From a virus: 30,311 nucleotides of DNA. Shown in pieces: positions 11,471 through 19,809 of the stretch (position 1 is the first letter of the stretch; every line of letters starts with the position of its first letter). Under the pieces are notes generated by a model, which saw only the letters and a list, made by a program, of their open reading frames with translations, had not been told where the DNA came from and searched no databases. The stretch is from the IMG/VR virus record IMGVR_UViG_3300036715_000605, positions 1 to 30,311 of that record. One strand, 5' to 3'. The position numbers were made by a program, and so were the translations under genes.

Positions 11471-11820
11471 TCAATGCCCGTAACCCATTTTCCCGTTTTG
11501 ATGAACACCCAGCCTATTACGACGAATGCGACGATGGGTGCAATGATCTTCACCCCGCCGCTGATTAGTTTCAGAGTAAGAATGAAGCCCTTTGCATTAT
11601 TCCATGCCTCCAGCACCTCAGCCACGCGCCCAAGTTCTCCTGTTAGCGACTTGAGCAATTCAGCGGTGTCGCGGTTACTTTCCAGAAGCAACTTGATGGA
11701 TTCCTCACAATCATCAAGCCGGTTGTGCATGTGGAGTATCGCATCAGAATCAGACTTGCGTCGGTGGACATGGGCTTGCGATTCTTCGGGGTCAGTTTTG
11801 CGCTTATTGTTCTGTATCAA
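11467..11820 (-). CDS. Coiled-coil protein with C-terminal membrane helix, possible holin or antiholin
   Basis: The protein has 117 aa and starts at TTG 11820 (TTGA overlap; AAGG 8 nt upstream). The N-terminal half is charged (KRKTDPEESQAHVHRRKSDS), followed by a coiled coil (LDDCEESIKLLLESNRDTAE, then ELGRVAEVLEAW). A single membrane helix KIIAPIVAFVVIGWVFIKTG lies near the end with the short tail KWVTGIE. It resembles XhlA-like and other phage membrane proteins found next to GH108 endolysins. It could be a holin partner; with one membrane helix it is less holin-like than the 59-aa protein. Confidence 0.72.
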   Translation of the reverse strand: MIQNNKRKTDPEESQAHVHRRKSDSDAILHMHNRLDDCEESIKLLLESNRDTAELLKSLTGELGRVAEVLEAWNNAKGFILTLKLISGGVKIIAPIVAFVVIGWVFIKTGKWVTGIE

Positions 11821-12020
11821 GGTTTAACCTTGACTTTCTCATTACCAGCCGAAATCGCCGCATCCTTGATAGACTTAGGCGCACCCGGATGTGTAGCAAG
11901 GAAAGCCAGCATATCTGGGAATATATCAGCTCGTAGTTTGGTTAGGTTGTCTTTGGCGGTGTTGCTAGCATCGTTGTCAAGTTCGGCTTGAGGCTTGGGT
12001 TTTATGGATATGATTGACAT
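11817..12020 (-). CDS. Small phage protein, unknown function
   Basis: The protein has 67 aa from ATG 12020, with GGAGA 7 nt upstream; codons before that (to 12062) overlap the upstream gene. It begins MSIISIKPKPQAELDNDASN, continues with helical RADIFPDMLAFLATHPGAPK, and ends in EKVKVKP. No family is recognised. It lies between the tail-fibre-linked gene and the lysis genes and may belong functionally to either group. Confidence 0.65.
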   Translation of the reverse strand: MSIISIKPKPQAELDNDASNTAKDNLTKLRADIFPDMLAFLATHPGAPKSIKDAAISAGNEKVKVKP

Positions 12021-12021
12021 A

Positions 12022-12270
12022 TTAAGTCTCCGTGAATTCGTTAGAGATAGCACCCACACCATCGGTTAAATCAGCATTAGCTACCGTCCATTGCCCACGT
12101 TGAGTCCTATCAGCAGGCACTTCAGTATCAAGGATTATCTTGTACGGCTTCCCTGACGGAACGTCCTTTTTTGCGATAGCATCAAGTCCGTAAATAGCAA
12201 GTGCTTCCTCAGTTGGGATGATGATAGCTACTATGCCGTTGTCTTGGGTGTAGATAATTACTTGGTTCAT
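12022..12270 (-). CDS. Tail-fibre-associated small phage protein
   Basis: The protein has 82 aa. MNQVIIYTQDNGIVAIIIPT, EEALAIYGLDAIAKKDVPSG, KPYKIILDTEVPADRT and WTVANADLTDGVG form a pattern I recognise from many phages, where such genes directly follow tail fibre genes. Its position 11 nt after the fibre stop agrees. Such proteins may be fibre assembly chaperones or fibre-attached domains, but the role is not established. AAGGG precedes the ATG. Confidence 0.78.
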   Translation of the reverse strand: MNQVIIYTQDNGIVAIIIPTEEALAIYGLDAIAKKDVPSGKPYKIILDTEVPADRTQRGQWTVANADLTDGVGAISNEFTET

Positions 12271-12281
12271 TTTGTTTTCCC

Positions 12282-13310
12282 TTATCTAAAAACACTTAGC
12301 GTAACAGTCAAATAGTCTGTCAGTGCAACGGCAGGATTGACCGTCGCAATTCTAAACGCAGTTGTTGTAAAAGTATTTGTATTAATGGCGAATGAGCAGG
12401 TGGTTGGTGTAGTGTTGCCAGCCATACCTGCAACGCTGTAATTTACATCCTGCATGGCAGTAGTAAAGTTAATCGTGTAATCCCCAACCCCGTTATCCGT
12501 AATACTCGACACATTCCCGCTTGCACGAATACCTCCGTTCGCAATAGTCATATTCCCCGCAAATGTTCCATTGAAGTTGACCCATGCTCTACAAGCATAA
12601 ACCGGGGCAGTTCCTGTTGTGTTGAATGCCTCGCGTATACCAAGAGGCGAAACAGATTTAGTTGATACTGTTCCAGCAACGTTTTCAGCCGTGTTAGAAA
12701 ATGTCACAGCGGCAGCGATAGCTGTTTTAACGGCCTTCTGCGTTGCCAGTTTTACATCGCTATTAGCTGCAAGTGTGCCGTCTGTATCAAGGGTCAATTC
12801 ACCAGCAGTATCAAGTGCCGTGGCATACGGGATTTTGTTTGCAGCTGTCAGGGTTCCAGCAAGGGCTGTCAGGGTGGCATCAAGTGGCTGATATGCGCCA
12901 CTGTAAAAATACTCGCGCCAGTTGCCCGAACCTTCTGACTTGTACAAACCACATTCACCAGCTACAGTAACGCGATTAGCACCTGATTGCAGGATCAGGC
13001 TGGTAGCATTGTGGGTGAGGGTTAAAGCTCCTGCGAATCGGACGAACTTGTAGATACCAGCAGATACGTTGCCGAATCCTGTGATTGTCGTGGTTCCGGA
13101 TACTGTTATAGTTATGAATGTCGCATCCTTTGTTCCAAGGTCGCAGGTGGCGGCAGATGCGATAGTATCGTCAATGGCAAGGGTGCGAACGTCGGCCATG
13201 ATTTGACGCATGACATTATTTACATTCGCCATCGTCATATTTTCAGGCGCACCGTATGGCGGTGGGCTGCTATTGCTTATTGCTGTGGTTAACCAGTCCT
13301 TGAGGCTCAT
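12282..13310 (-). CDS. Tail fibre protein
   Basis: The protein has 342 aa. The N-terminus (MSLKDWLTTAISNSSPPPYG, then VMRQIMADVRTLA) resembles the virion-attachment part of phage fibre proteins. The middle is a beta-rich region (about 60-135). Then comes the fibre repeat YQPLDATLTALAGTLTAANK and IPYATALDTAGELTL, followed by SVSPLGIREAFNTTG. The C-terminal domain WVNFNGTFAGNMTIANGGIR and SGNVSSITDNGVGDYTINFT is a widely shared fibre tip module. It probably binds the host surface receptor. AGGA is about 8 nt before ATG 13310. Fibre tips exchange easily between phages, so host range cannot be read from it. Confidence 0.88.
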   Translation of the reverse strand: MSLKDWLTTAISNSSPPPYGAPENMTMANVNNVMRQIMADVRTLAIDDTIASAATCDLGTKDATFITITVSGTTTITGFGNVSAGIYKFVRFAGALTLTHNATSLILQSGANRVTVAGECGLYKSEGSGNWREYFYSGAYQPLDATLTALAGTLTAANKIPYATALDTAGELTLDTDGTLAANSDVKLATQKAVKTAIAAAVTFSNTAENVAGTVSTKSVSPLGIREAFNTTGTAPVYACRAWVNFNGTFAGNMTIANGGIRASGNVSSITDNGVGDYTINFTTAMQDVNYSVAGMAGNTTPTTCSFAINTNTFTTTAFRIATVNPAVALTDYLTVTLSVFR

Positions 13311-13329
13311 ATGGATGTCCTATAAATGC

Positions 13330-13349
13330 AAAAAACCGCACAATGGCGG
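13330..13349 (-). terminator. Intrinsic terminator upstream of the tail fibre gene
   Basis: On the minus strand CCGC, a 6-nt loop and GCGG are followed by TTTTTT. The stem is short (4 bp) but GC-rich. It lies between the ejection protein gene and the fibre gene, in a 120-bp gap without other features. It may lower fibre expression relative to the upstream virion genes. Confidence 0.6.
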
Positions 13350-13430
13350 GTAGGTGGAACTCGTAATGCTTAATTTTTTCTTATGGTTTGTCGTTGGGAT
13401 TGTATTTGTTGCTGTGCTACGCGCAAACAA

Positions 13431-15059
13431 TCACTGATTGAGTAGTCCTAATTTATCCAGTTCTCCAGATTTCGATAACAATAAACCGAGCCGCTTTGCG
13501 CGTGCTGGTGTAATGCCGATTTTTCCTAGATTATCAGCCGTAAATCCAGCAGCCCGCCCACCGCCATAAAGAGCTCCGCCAACGGCTTTGGGACTCATAA
13601 GGGGCAATAAAGCCATGGGTGCTAGACTGCCGGAAGTCGCTGCGCCGATTGTTGTGCCCAGCATTCCACCCTGACCAACAAGCCCTCTGCTCATCCAAGG
13701 TGACATAGATTGTCCAGCTAAAGCTGATTGCAGATTCACCCCGCCTTTGTCTTCAAGGGTTTTCAATAAATTCAGCCGATGCCCAAAGTTTGTATTAGCA
13801 TTATTTCTGGCGACTTGTTGCAGTTTTCTAAGGGCTGTGTCCTCAGTTGCATTCTTAGTGAGAGATAGAGTTTTAGTAATCTCTGACTCTAGGTTTTTGG
13901 CTGCTTCGTAGGATTTCATCGTGTCGGCATATTCAGGCACTTGCTTAACAATCGTGTCCTTAACAGCATTATACATTGCAGATTTTGCCTTTTCTGCGGC
14001 AGTTCCATACTCAGAAGGGATAGCATCAATCCGGCGCTTCAGTGCATCAAGCCCTTCAGGGGTATGTAATCCTTTATCAATACGCCATTGGTCTACTACA
14101 TTATTCAATTCCTGAATGGTCTTCATCTGGTCATTACCAACCACGAACTTGCTTCTTCCGGTTGTCGTGCTTGTTACCTTCAGGCTATTGATCTGTTTTC
14201 CAAGCTCACTATCAATAGAACTAAAATCAAGCAAAGTCTTGTCAGCTTTCGCGCCTGCCATGCCTTGTTGATAGCCTATGCTGGCCTCCTGCTTCATTTT
14301 TTTAACACCAGCAAGCGCGTCATCTATAACATTGTTATACGGCACTTTCTGATTAAGGTTATCAATAAACTGCGTATCCCCCCTCATTCCTGCTTTGGCT
14401 GCTTGCGCAATGTTTTCTGGACCTTGCATTGTGGTAAGTCCAAGCACGTTTTTCCCGACTGCACCCACAGCTGCACCCACAGTTTTAACAATAGGCGAAA
14501 CAACACTAAGCGGGTTAGTAGCGTTCGCTGCGCGAGTAAATGCCTGCGCTGGTGAATTGAAGGTCGCGCCAGCGGCAGTAATTGGTTTTGATAGGGCCGG
14601 GATTTTTCCAGCTAATGCCCCTGCGCCAGTGAGCACTGTTGATGCGTCACTAGCCACGCCAACTGGATCAGTCGCAAGCGCGTTTTTAAACCCATCCATG
14701 CTGCCGTATCTGTCTTTATAGAATGACCCTATAGCATCAGCGGTGTTACTGGCACGCAAGCTTGCTGGATTTGGGTTTTTACCATCGACAAAATTACGTA
14801 CTGTTTCCGGTACGGCATTTCTCAAACCGCCAGCAGCAGCATCTAATAAAGACGCGCCAGTATCAATCGGATGCCTTACGGCCTGATAAATACCAGACAC
14901 AAAATTCCCGGCGCTTTTTGGAAGGTTTGATAATGCTTCGCCAGGAACGTCAGCCCAGCTTCTAGATTGAGGCGCGTCTTGTGGAGTACCATTCGCATCA
15001 ACCGGAATAAGCCTTGCCCCGCTACTTGGTGCATCTTCAACAGCAACTAGTCTTGCCAT
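13431..15059 (-). CDS. Large internal virion / DNA ejection-type protein
   Basis: The protein has 542 aa from ATG 15059, chosen because GAGGAATAAC precedes it; the longer frame (to 15140) overlaps the upstream gene. It begins MARLVAVEDAPSSGARLIPV. Low-complexity Ala/Gly stretches (LLDAAAGGLRNAV; VLTGAGALAGKIPAL) flank a long helical middle (about 200-430). Near the C-terminus is a hydrophobic Gly-rich segment, MLGTTIGAATSGSLAPMALL. This mix is usual for podophage ejection proteins that leave the virion to form a channel for DNA. No lytic transglycosylase motif is seen. The place just before the fibre and after three similar proteins supports the role. Confidence 0.72.
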   Translation of the reverse strand: MARLVAVEDAPSSGARLIPVDANGTPQDAPQSRSWADVPGEALSNLPKSAGNFVSGIYQAVRHPIDTGASLLDAAAGGLRNAVPETVRNFVDGKNPNPASLRASNTADAIGSFYKDRYGSMDGFKNALATDPVGVASDASTVLTGAGALAGKIPALSKPITAAGATFNSPAQAFTRAANATNPLSVVSPIVKTVGAAVGAVGKNVLGLTTMQGPENIAQAAKAGMRGDTQFIDNLNQKVPYNNVIDDALAGVKKMKQEASIGYQQGMAGAKADKTLLDFSSIDSELGKQINSLKVTSTTTGRSKFVVGNDQMKTIQELNNVVDQWRIDKGLHTPEGLDALKRRIDAIPSEYGTAAEKAKSAMYNAVKDTIVKQVPEYADTMKSYEAAKNLESEITKTLSLTKNATEDTALRKLQQVARNNANTNFGHRLNLLKTLEDKGGVNLQSALAGQSMSPWMSRGLVGQGGMLGTTIGAATSGSLAPMALLPLMSPKAVGGALYGGGRAAGFTADNLGKIGITPARAKRLGLLLSKSGELDKLGLLNQ

Positions 15060-15060
15060 G

Positions 15061-16563
15061 TTATTCCTCGATTCTGTGCTTGCCATCTTTGGTGTAATAG
15101 TGTCCGTCAGTACGCAAATTCCCTTGTACGCTACCGCCACCGTCTAGATTAAAAATCCTCGTTTGTGGTTTGTTTGATGCGGGACTTGTCTGGACTGCCT
15201 TGGCAGGTGGTTTGGCTTGCTGATTCAATTCCTGCACAATCTGTGCATCTGACATGCCCTGCTGCCTGCGTTGTTGAATATACAGTTCTTCGCCAGGCGT
15301 GTAATCTGCACCCTGTACGTCGGTATTTATTCCCTTGTACTTCGTCTGCAATACGCGCAATTCTTTAAGCGCAGCCATGCGGTCAGCTATCGGCTTGTCC
15401 CTATCACCAACAACAGCAGACATTATCTTATAGTTCTGCACGTCATAGTTTGACTGCGGCCCTTCCATACGCGGCACGTTAGAAGTCATCCAACCTGAGA
15501 TTGTATCAAGCGTCTGATTATCCTGCGTAGACGCATCTGAAATACCAGCCAAACCTTTTGCCGATGCGATAGCTGAACCAAGTAGGCTTCCGCTTGCATT
15601 TCCACGCTTGAGAACAGATTCAGCACGGTCAATTTGTGAAATAAGGGTATCCGCAGTCCTACCCTTCTTAGCCATATCGAATCCTTGCGTAACGCCTGCT
15701 GTGGCCTGCGCCGACGCCTTTGCTTGTTCGCCACGAGTAGATGGCAAGTCACCGGGGCTTAATGTCTTAGGAATGGCTTGTCCGAGTCTGCCGCCGCCGA
15801 TAGCTGGGGCGACATATCCGCCCATATCCTGCATAGGAATAGCCCGCTTCATTTCACGGTATTGCTGCTGCTCATATTCTGACATTGCTTGATAGGCTTG
15901 CCATTCCTGAATTGAGCTAGGTATGTTGTTTTTGTTTCCTGCCAAGAATTGCGCCCGCTGCTCGGGGTTAAGAGTGTTTGCAAATTCAAAATTCTTTTGC
16001 TCAGATGTGCGCCCGTCATTCGCTCTTGGATCAAACTTCATCGCTTCTTCAGGCATCCCAGACTGCGCCAGAATTTGTCCCATCGAAGTCTTATACTTGC
16101 CAAAGTCAAACTGACTGGGAAGGGTCGGTGCAAGTGCATTATTACCCTCGGCAATAGCTGTTACATTAGCCTGATTAAATGCCTGATCTTCAGGCGCATT
16201 GCCTTGGGCAAGTTGTCCATTAAAAGCACTAGGGTCTGTCGGTCTGTATCCAAGCGGTCCATACGAACCAGGGTCTGTCGCCTGGCGCATAGATTGCATA
16301 CTTGCGTTCTTAAGTGCCGTTTCATTGGCGATCTTGGACTGTATTTCGTTAATTTTCGCTTGATCATACTGCTTCTGGATCGAAGTATGATCGTTCTGGT
16401 TGGCCTGATCCTGAGCCTGCGAATATCCGAGCAGACCGGCCATACCAGCACGCCCGACGTTGTTCATAGGCGTGCCACGTCGTGCATTTGCCAGCCCCCC
16501 AGCGATGGCAGACATTATGCCTACCCCAGCGGGTGTTTGGATGAAGTCGAGTAAACCAGCCAT
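15061..16563 (-). CDS. Internal virion protein, ejection-type
   Basis: The protein has 500 aa. The N-terminus MAGLLDFIQTPAGVGIMSAI has a hydrophobic helix, followed by Gln/Asn-rich helical stretches (QAQDQANQNDHTSIQKQYDQ). About residues 350-395 contain WMTSNVPRMEGPQSNYDVQN and YKIMSAVVGDRDKP, a conserved block I recognise from virion proteins of BcepC6B/BPP-1-like podophages. The C-terminus is beta-like (FNLDGGGSVQGNLRTDGHYY). One nt separates it from the next gene downstream. It is probably packaged and released with DNA; no enzyme motif is visible. Confidence 0.75.
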   Translation of the reverse strand: MAGLLDFIQTPAGVGIMSAIAGGLANARRGTPMNNVGRAGMAGLLGYSQAQDQANQNDHTSIQKQYDQAKINEIQSKIANETALKNASMQSMRQATDPGSYGPLGYRPTDPSAFNGQLAQGNAPEDQAFNQANVTAIAEGNNALAPTLPSQFDFGKYKTSMGQILAQSGMPEEAMKFDPRANDGRTSEQKNFEFANTLNPEQRAQFLAGNKNNIPSSIQEWQAYQAMSEYEQQQYREMKRAIPMQDMGGYVAPAIGGGRLGQAIPKTLSPGDLPSTRGEQAKASAQATAGVTQGFDMAKKGRTADTLISQIDRAESVLKRGNASGSLLGSAIASAKGLAGISDASTQDNQTLDTISGWMTSNVPRMEGPQSNYDVQNYKIMSAVVGDRDKPIADRMAALKELRVLQTKYKGINTDVQGADYTPGEELYIQQRRQQGMSDAQIVQELNQQAKPPAKAVQTSPASNKPQTRIFNLDGGGSVQGNLRTDGHYYTKDGKHRIEE

Positions 16564-16564
16564 T

Positions 16565-17353
16565 TTAGAATCTCCCGATCATTGCGATACGTTGCCGCTG
16601 CTGTTCACGTCGAGCCTGCTCATCCTGCATACGCTGATAATCCTGCTGATTATTGCTTTGTACCAGTTGCCCCAATGTCGGGTTGGCAGTAGGCGGCATG
16701 ATGGGCGAAGGCGTAGGCATTTGATTATGCTGTGGTGCGGTTGACTGGACGGCGCTCATTACAGCACCAACCGGTTTAGAATACGTGTTAAAAGCATTGA
16801 CGGCATTGGCTCCAGTCCCGCCTTGTGAGAAGGTGTTACCGAGTGCGTAATTTGCCTTATCCGTTAACCCTGCGTTGCTGCTCATTTCGGTAATCGGTGC
16901 GGCTGCCTGAGTTGCCATTGCACCTTCAGGAGCAGATGACAGCAATCCAGCTGCTGTTGGTGCGGCAGCACTTGCAGTTTCTGCGGCAGCAAGTCCGCTA
17001 GCAACAGGTGCAGCAGCACCGGCAGCAGTAGCAGCAGCTGTTCCTGTACCTACTGCGCCTAACGCACCGGCAGCCCCGGCAGCCCCGGTAGCAGCAGCGG
17101 CAGTGCCTGCCTCTGTGCCTAAAGCACCAAGAGCCAGCGGAGCAGCCGCACCTGCGGTCAGTGCGGTTGCAGCGATACCGGCGGCAGGTAGTACCCATGG
17201 CGGAAGCGACCATGCTTCAGGGTATCCAGTCTTCGGATTCCGCGTCAGGTTAGTTCCAGCAGCATGCGCCAATAAGCCCAAACTACGAACCTCATCCGGT
17301 CTCATGTGAACCAGTAGACTATCGCCATTTCGTCCATATGATGCTTTATTCAT
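16565..17353 (-). CDS. Alanine-rich internal virion protein
   Basis: The protein has 262 aa. It opens with GRNGDSLLVHMRPDEVRSLG, TNLTRNPKTGYPEAWSLP and then a very Ala/Gly-rich hydrophobic region (about 52-150) that could insert in membranes. The C-terminal part is Gln/Arg-rich (QQDYQRMQDEQARREQQRQR). The N-terminal block resembles virion proteins of BPP-1-like podophages. Together with its neighbours it probably makes up the ejection apparatus. The Ala-rich DNA opens long spurious frames on other strands. Start ATG 17353 shares one base with the upstream stop (TAATG). Confidence 0.72.
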   Translation of the reverse strand: MNKASYGRNGDSLLVHMRPDEVRSLGLLAHAAGTNLTRNPKTGYPEAWSLPPWVLPAAGIAATALTAGAAAPLALGALGTEAGTAAAATGAAGAAGALGAVGTGTAAATAAGAAAPVASGLAAAETASAAAPTAAGLLSSAPEGAMATQAAAPITEMSSNAGLTDKANYALGNTFSQGGTGANAVNAFNTYSKPVGAVMSAVQSTAPQHNQMPTPSPIMPPTANPTLGQLVQSNNQQDYQRMQDEQARREQQRQRIAMIGRF

Positions 17354-18123
17354 TATTTACCCCTGCCAGATGATTGAGTTGTAGAACTGCTACCCAAGTT
17401 TGAGCCGAATACCCCGCTCATCGCTGATAACTGTTTATATGGAAGGTTCTGCGCATCCTGATAGTTCTGGTATCCAAAATCCAGATTCTTTTGCGACTGA
17501 TCCTGCAAAATCTGGCCTGCATTCATCATCTGCCCTGCATCTTGATAACCCTGTTGAGCAAATTGCGGAGCCATGCCGATTGCCTGCATCTGGTTGGCGC
17601 GGTCATTCTGATAAGCCCCGCCGTACATCTGCCCTGCCATATCGCTAAGCCCTTGGGTCAGCGCCCCGGCGTGCGAGTTAGAACCATAGCGCCCGGCATT
17701 TTCAAAGTTGCTGTTGACGCTGTTAGTAACATTCCTAGCAGCGGTGTTATACATCGCGTCTAGATAGGGGTTTGAGGTTCCGTTGATCTGCTGGTTAAGC
17801 TGTCCCTCGGCGTTATTTACTGTCTGTGATCCTTGCAATGCACGATTAACCGTCATACCAAGCCCGGTGTTTTGCACTGCATTAAGATCGGCATAGCGTT
17901 GTCCCTGATAAGGGTCGTAACCCTTATTACTGAGGTCGATAGCCTTGTTGGTGTAGGCTGTGGCTAGTGGCTTCAGCTCGGCAGGTATGTCCTGCGTCGT
18001 TGTGGAATTCCCACCCCCGCCGGAGCCACCGCCACCGTACACGACACGTCCACCATGCTTGCGCGTTGCAGAGTCGCCAAACGGTTCGCCCAGTGCGTAG
18101 AGTTGTTTTCTTGAATAGCTCAT
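17353..18123 (-). CDS. Internal virion protein with Gly-rich N-terminus
   Basis: The protein has 256 aa. MSYSRKQLYALGEPFGDSAT and RKHGGRVVYGGGGSGGGG form a conserved start seen in podophage virion proteins. It is followed by PLATAYTNKAIDLSNKGYDP, NPYLDAMYNTAARNVTNSVN and AGRYGSNSHAGALTQ. The rest is Gln/Asn/Tyr-rich and helical. I assign it to the ejection/internal protein set, based on resemblance and on its place in the gene order. It overlaps the GNAT-like gene as ATGA. Confidence 0.75.
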   Translation of the reverse strand: MSYSRKQLYALGEPFGDSATRKHGGRVVYGGGGSGGGGNSTTTQDIPAELKPLATAYTNKAIDLSNKGYDPYQGQRYADLNAVQNTGLGMTVNRALQGSQTVNNAEGQLNQQINGTSNPYLDAMYNTAARNVTNSVNSNFENAGRYGSNSHAGALTQGLSDMAGQMYGGAYQNDRANQMQAIGMAPQFAQQGYQDAGQMMNAGQILQDQSQKNLDFGYQNYQDAQNLPYKQLSAMSGVFGSNLGSSSTTQSSGRGK

Positions 18124-18524
18124 GCCATTACCTCAATCGTTTCGTAAACTGGCTGAAAACCAGCCTTCATTCTGTAAAGCCTCGCCTGTGCAGGTTTGGC
18201 GCAACATCGTATCCTGCTACATCCTAGCGAACGCGCCACCTTCTTTATTTCGTCGAAAAATCGCTCAAATCCGCCGTTATGGGCGACTAAACTGGTAATG
18301 TGGAGAACCCTGATATTCGGCAATGAGTCTACATTGAACACCCCCCAGCCAACTGACTTACCCTCGTCATCCATGCGTACTAGCGTTCTTTCCCCGCGAG
18401 CCAAAATCATCTTCAATTGGTCTCCGGTAATCTCGTCTGTCGTGGCGCACGCTTCGGCTAGGCAATTGGCTCCATCGCGCCATGCAAAATCGACGTATTG
18501 AGGATCTATCACAACGAGGTTCAA
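18120..18524 (-). CDS. GNAT-like acetyltransferase in the virion module
   Basis: The protein has 134 aa and starts at TTG 18524 (TTGA overlap); an internal GTG is the alternative. GERTLVRMDDEGKSVGWGVF and LPNIRVLHITSLVAHNGGFE match GNAT strands 2-4, FFDEIKKVARSLGCSRIRCC the CoA-binding helix and strand 5, and QARLYRMKAGFQPVYETIEV the C-terminal Y-x-x-x-G-F block. The usual Q/R-x-x-G-x-G/A loop is degenerate (AHNGGFE), so CoA binding is likely but altered. Small GNAT proteins of this type occur in the tail regions of several podophages. The acceptor is unknown, and the protein may be virion-borne or structural. Confidence 0.75.
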   Translation of the reverse strand: MNLVVIDPQYVDFAWRDGANCLAEACATTDEITGDQLKMILARGERTLVRMDDEGKSVGWGVFNVDSLPNIRVLHITSLVAHNGGFERFFDEIKKVARSLGCSRIRCCAKPAQARLYRMKAGFQPVYETIEVMA

Positions 18525-18763
18525 GGCTTCGTAGTTCCTAAGTCAGTCCAAGTCAATATGCCCGTATTTCCAATAGTAGCCCGCCAGTAATGCCCATTCG
18601 GGGACGTGAGTACCATGCCTTTTAGCGTGTCGGTCACAATCAAGTCCTGCGTGGTATCCACCCCGCGATTCATGCGGTCAGAGCCGTCAAATGCAGCGTT
18701 CCATGCTGATGATATTGCCCGTATAGCTTCCTGAAAAGTTGGGTAGGTGGAGCGGATTGTCAT
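18521..18763 (-). CDS. Small virion-associated protein
   Basis: The protein has 80 aa. The C-terminal part MVLTSPNGHYWRATIGNTGI and LTWTDLGTT is a short beta module that I recognise from phage tail proteins (SPNGxxWRxxVxNxG). The N-terminal part TFQEAIRAISSAWNAAFDGS is helical. It overlaps both neighbours by 4 nt. It may be a small decoration or assembly protein; the exact place in the particle is unknown. Confidence 0.72.
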   Translation of the reverse strand: MTIRSTYPTFQEAIRAISSAWNAAFDGSDRMNRGVDTTQDLIVTDTLKGMVLTSPNGHYWRATIGNTGILTWTDLGTTKP

Positions 18764-19809
18764 TTATTCTTTGCTTTCTTCGCTTCATCAGCCCATGACA
18801 ATAACCCAGTAGGCTTTCCGTTCTTCTCAAGGATACGCGGCATCTGGTCGTCAAACAGGACGTAGTTGCTGGTTCCATTGCCTGCAGTTCGGCTGCTGCC
18901 GTCTAGGTACTTTATCCCAGGAATACCGGCTTCTTTTAGCAAGTCCTCGGCCTTCTGATGGCCTTTGCCTATGCCTCTCAAATTGTTCTGAAGATACCGC
19001 AGGATGGCATCGCCAGAATTGAGAGATGACGGCAACTTTCCGCCGTTCCACTCTTTCAATATGGATTGCACCGATTCAGGCTGATCTTTCGCAGCGCGAT
19101 CCCAATCAAGCATATGGGGGATGGATTCGTCTGGGATGTCTACTTTGTATAGGTTACCGGGAGAATTTATAACGCTATCCTTTGCGTTCATAAGTTCGTC
19201 ATACCGCTGTGATGCCTGCATTCCTGCGTCGGTACGATATTTTCTATAAGAGCCAGGTATTTTATCCTTGCCCATCACATCAGCTAATTGAGAAAGCTCA
19301 GTGTTAATGCCATTAATTTTACCCATGTCTTTGACATTTTCGGCATATTGTCCAGCAACGCTTGGGTTTTCAGAAAAATACAGCCCATTCCCATAAGCCT
19401 GCGCACCCTCACCCGTGCCAATCTTGCTCATGTCAAAGTTATCGAAATTGTGCGGTGAGCCGTGGTAAACCGTATGCCCAAGCAATCCACCAATCGGTGC
19501 CATGCCTGATAGTTCCATCCCAGCATCCAGCCATTGATTAGGGTTGGCCTTCTGCGGCATGCTCATGGCCTGATTCACCTGCTGATTCATCTGTGGGCTT
19601 GCCAGTGCGCTTAGTTCAGACGGTGCCTGTTGTGCGCGTTGCAGTAGCCGGTTGGCTTCGTCAGGAATGCGCGAGACAGCGCCACCAAACAAGCCTTGGT
19701 CGATAACATTGGCAGTGCTTACGGCTGGCCGTGTATTCCGAGGCGTGTTAGCGTCCTTGTAGTCGTTGAACTGCTTCAGCAGCCCGCTAAATTGGTCAAG
19801 TAATCCCAT
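18760..19809 (-). CDS. ADP-ribosyltransferase-domain protein (ART-PolyVal-like) in the virion module
   Basis: The protein has 349 aa from ATG 19809; a TTG directly before it (19812) is possible. The N-terminal 105 residues are helical and Gln-rich, like ejection proteins. The ART domain then starts with HTVYHGSPHNFDNFDMSKIG (about 112-131), continues with GEGAQAYGNGLYFSENPSVA and GQYAEN (about 133-158), and ends in GIPGIKYLDGSSR and NYVLFDDQMPRIL (about 295-327). Y-H-G-S, G-x-G-L-Y-F-S and NYVxFDD are the ordered motifs of phage polyvalent-type mono-ADP-ribosyltransferases, which use NAD to modify proteins. It lies between the nozzle-like and GNAT-like genes, so it may enter the cell with DNA, as T4 Alt does. 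Target and ejection are inference. Confidence 0.85.
   Translation of the reverse strand: MGLLDQFSGLLKQFNDYKDANTPRNTRPAVSTANVIDQGLFGGAVSRIPDEANRLLQRAQQAPSELSALASPQMNQQVNQAMSMPQKANPNQWLDAGMELSGMAPIGGLLGHTVYHGSPHNFDNFDMSKIGTGEGAQAYGNGLYFSENPSVAGQYAENVKDMGKINGINTELSQLADVMGKDKIPGSYRKYRTDAGMQASQRYDELMNAKDSVINSPGNLYKVDIPDESIPHMLDWDRAAKDQPESVQSILKEWNGGKLPSSLNSGDAILRYLQNNLRGIGKGHQKAEDLLKEAGIPGIKYLDGSSRTAGNGTSNYVLFDDQMPRILEKNGKPTGLLSWADEAKKAKNK

Noticed and set aside
15949-16554. 201-codon plus-strand frame antisense to an internal virion protein
   Set aside because: It lies wholly within a conserved minus-strand gene, and its product has the basic, cysteine-rich look of shadow frames.
16998-17213. 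Cys/Arg-rich minus-strand frame
   Set aside because: It is produced by the GC-rich Ala/Gly codons of the internal virion protein read in another frame.
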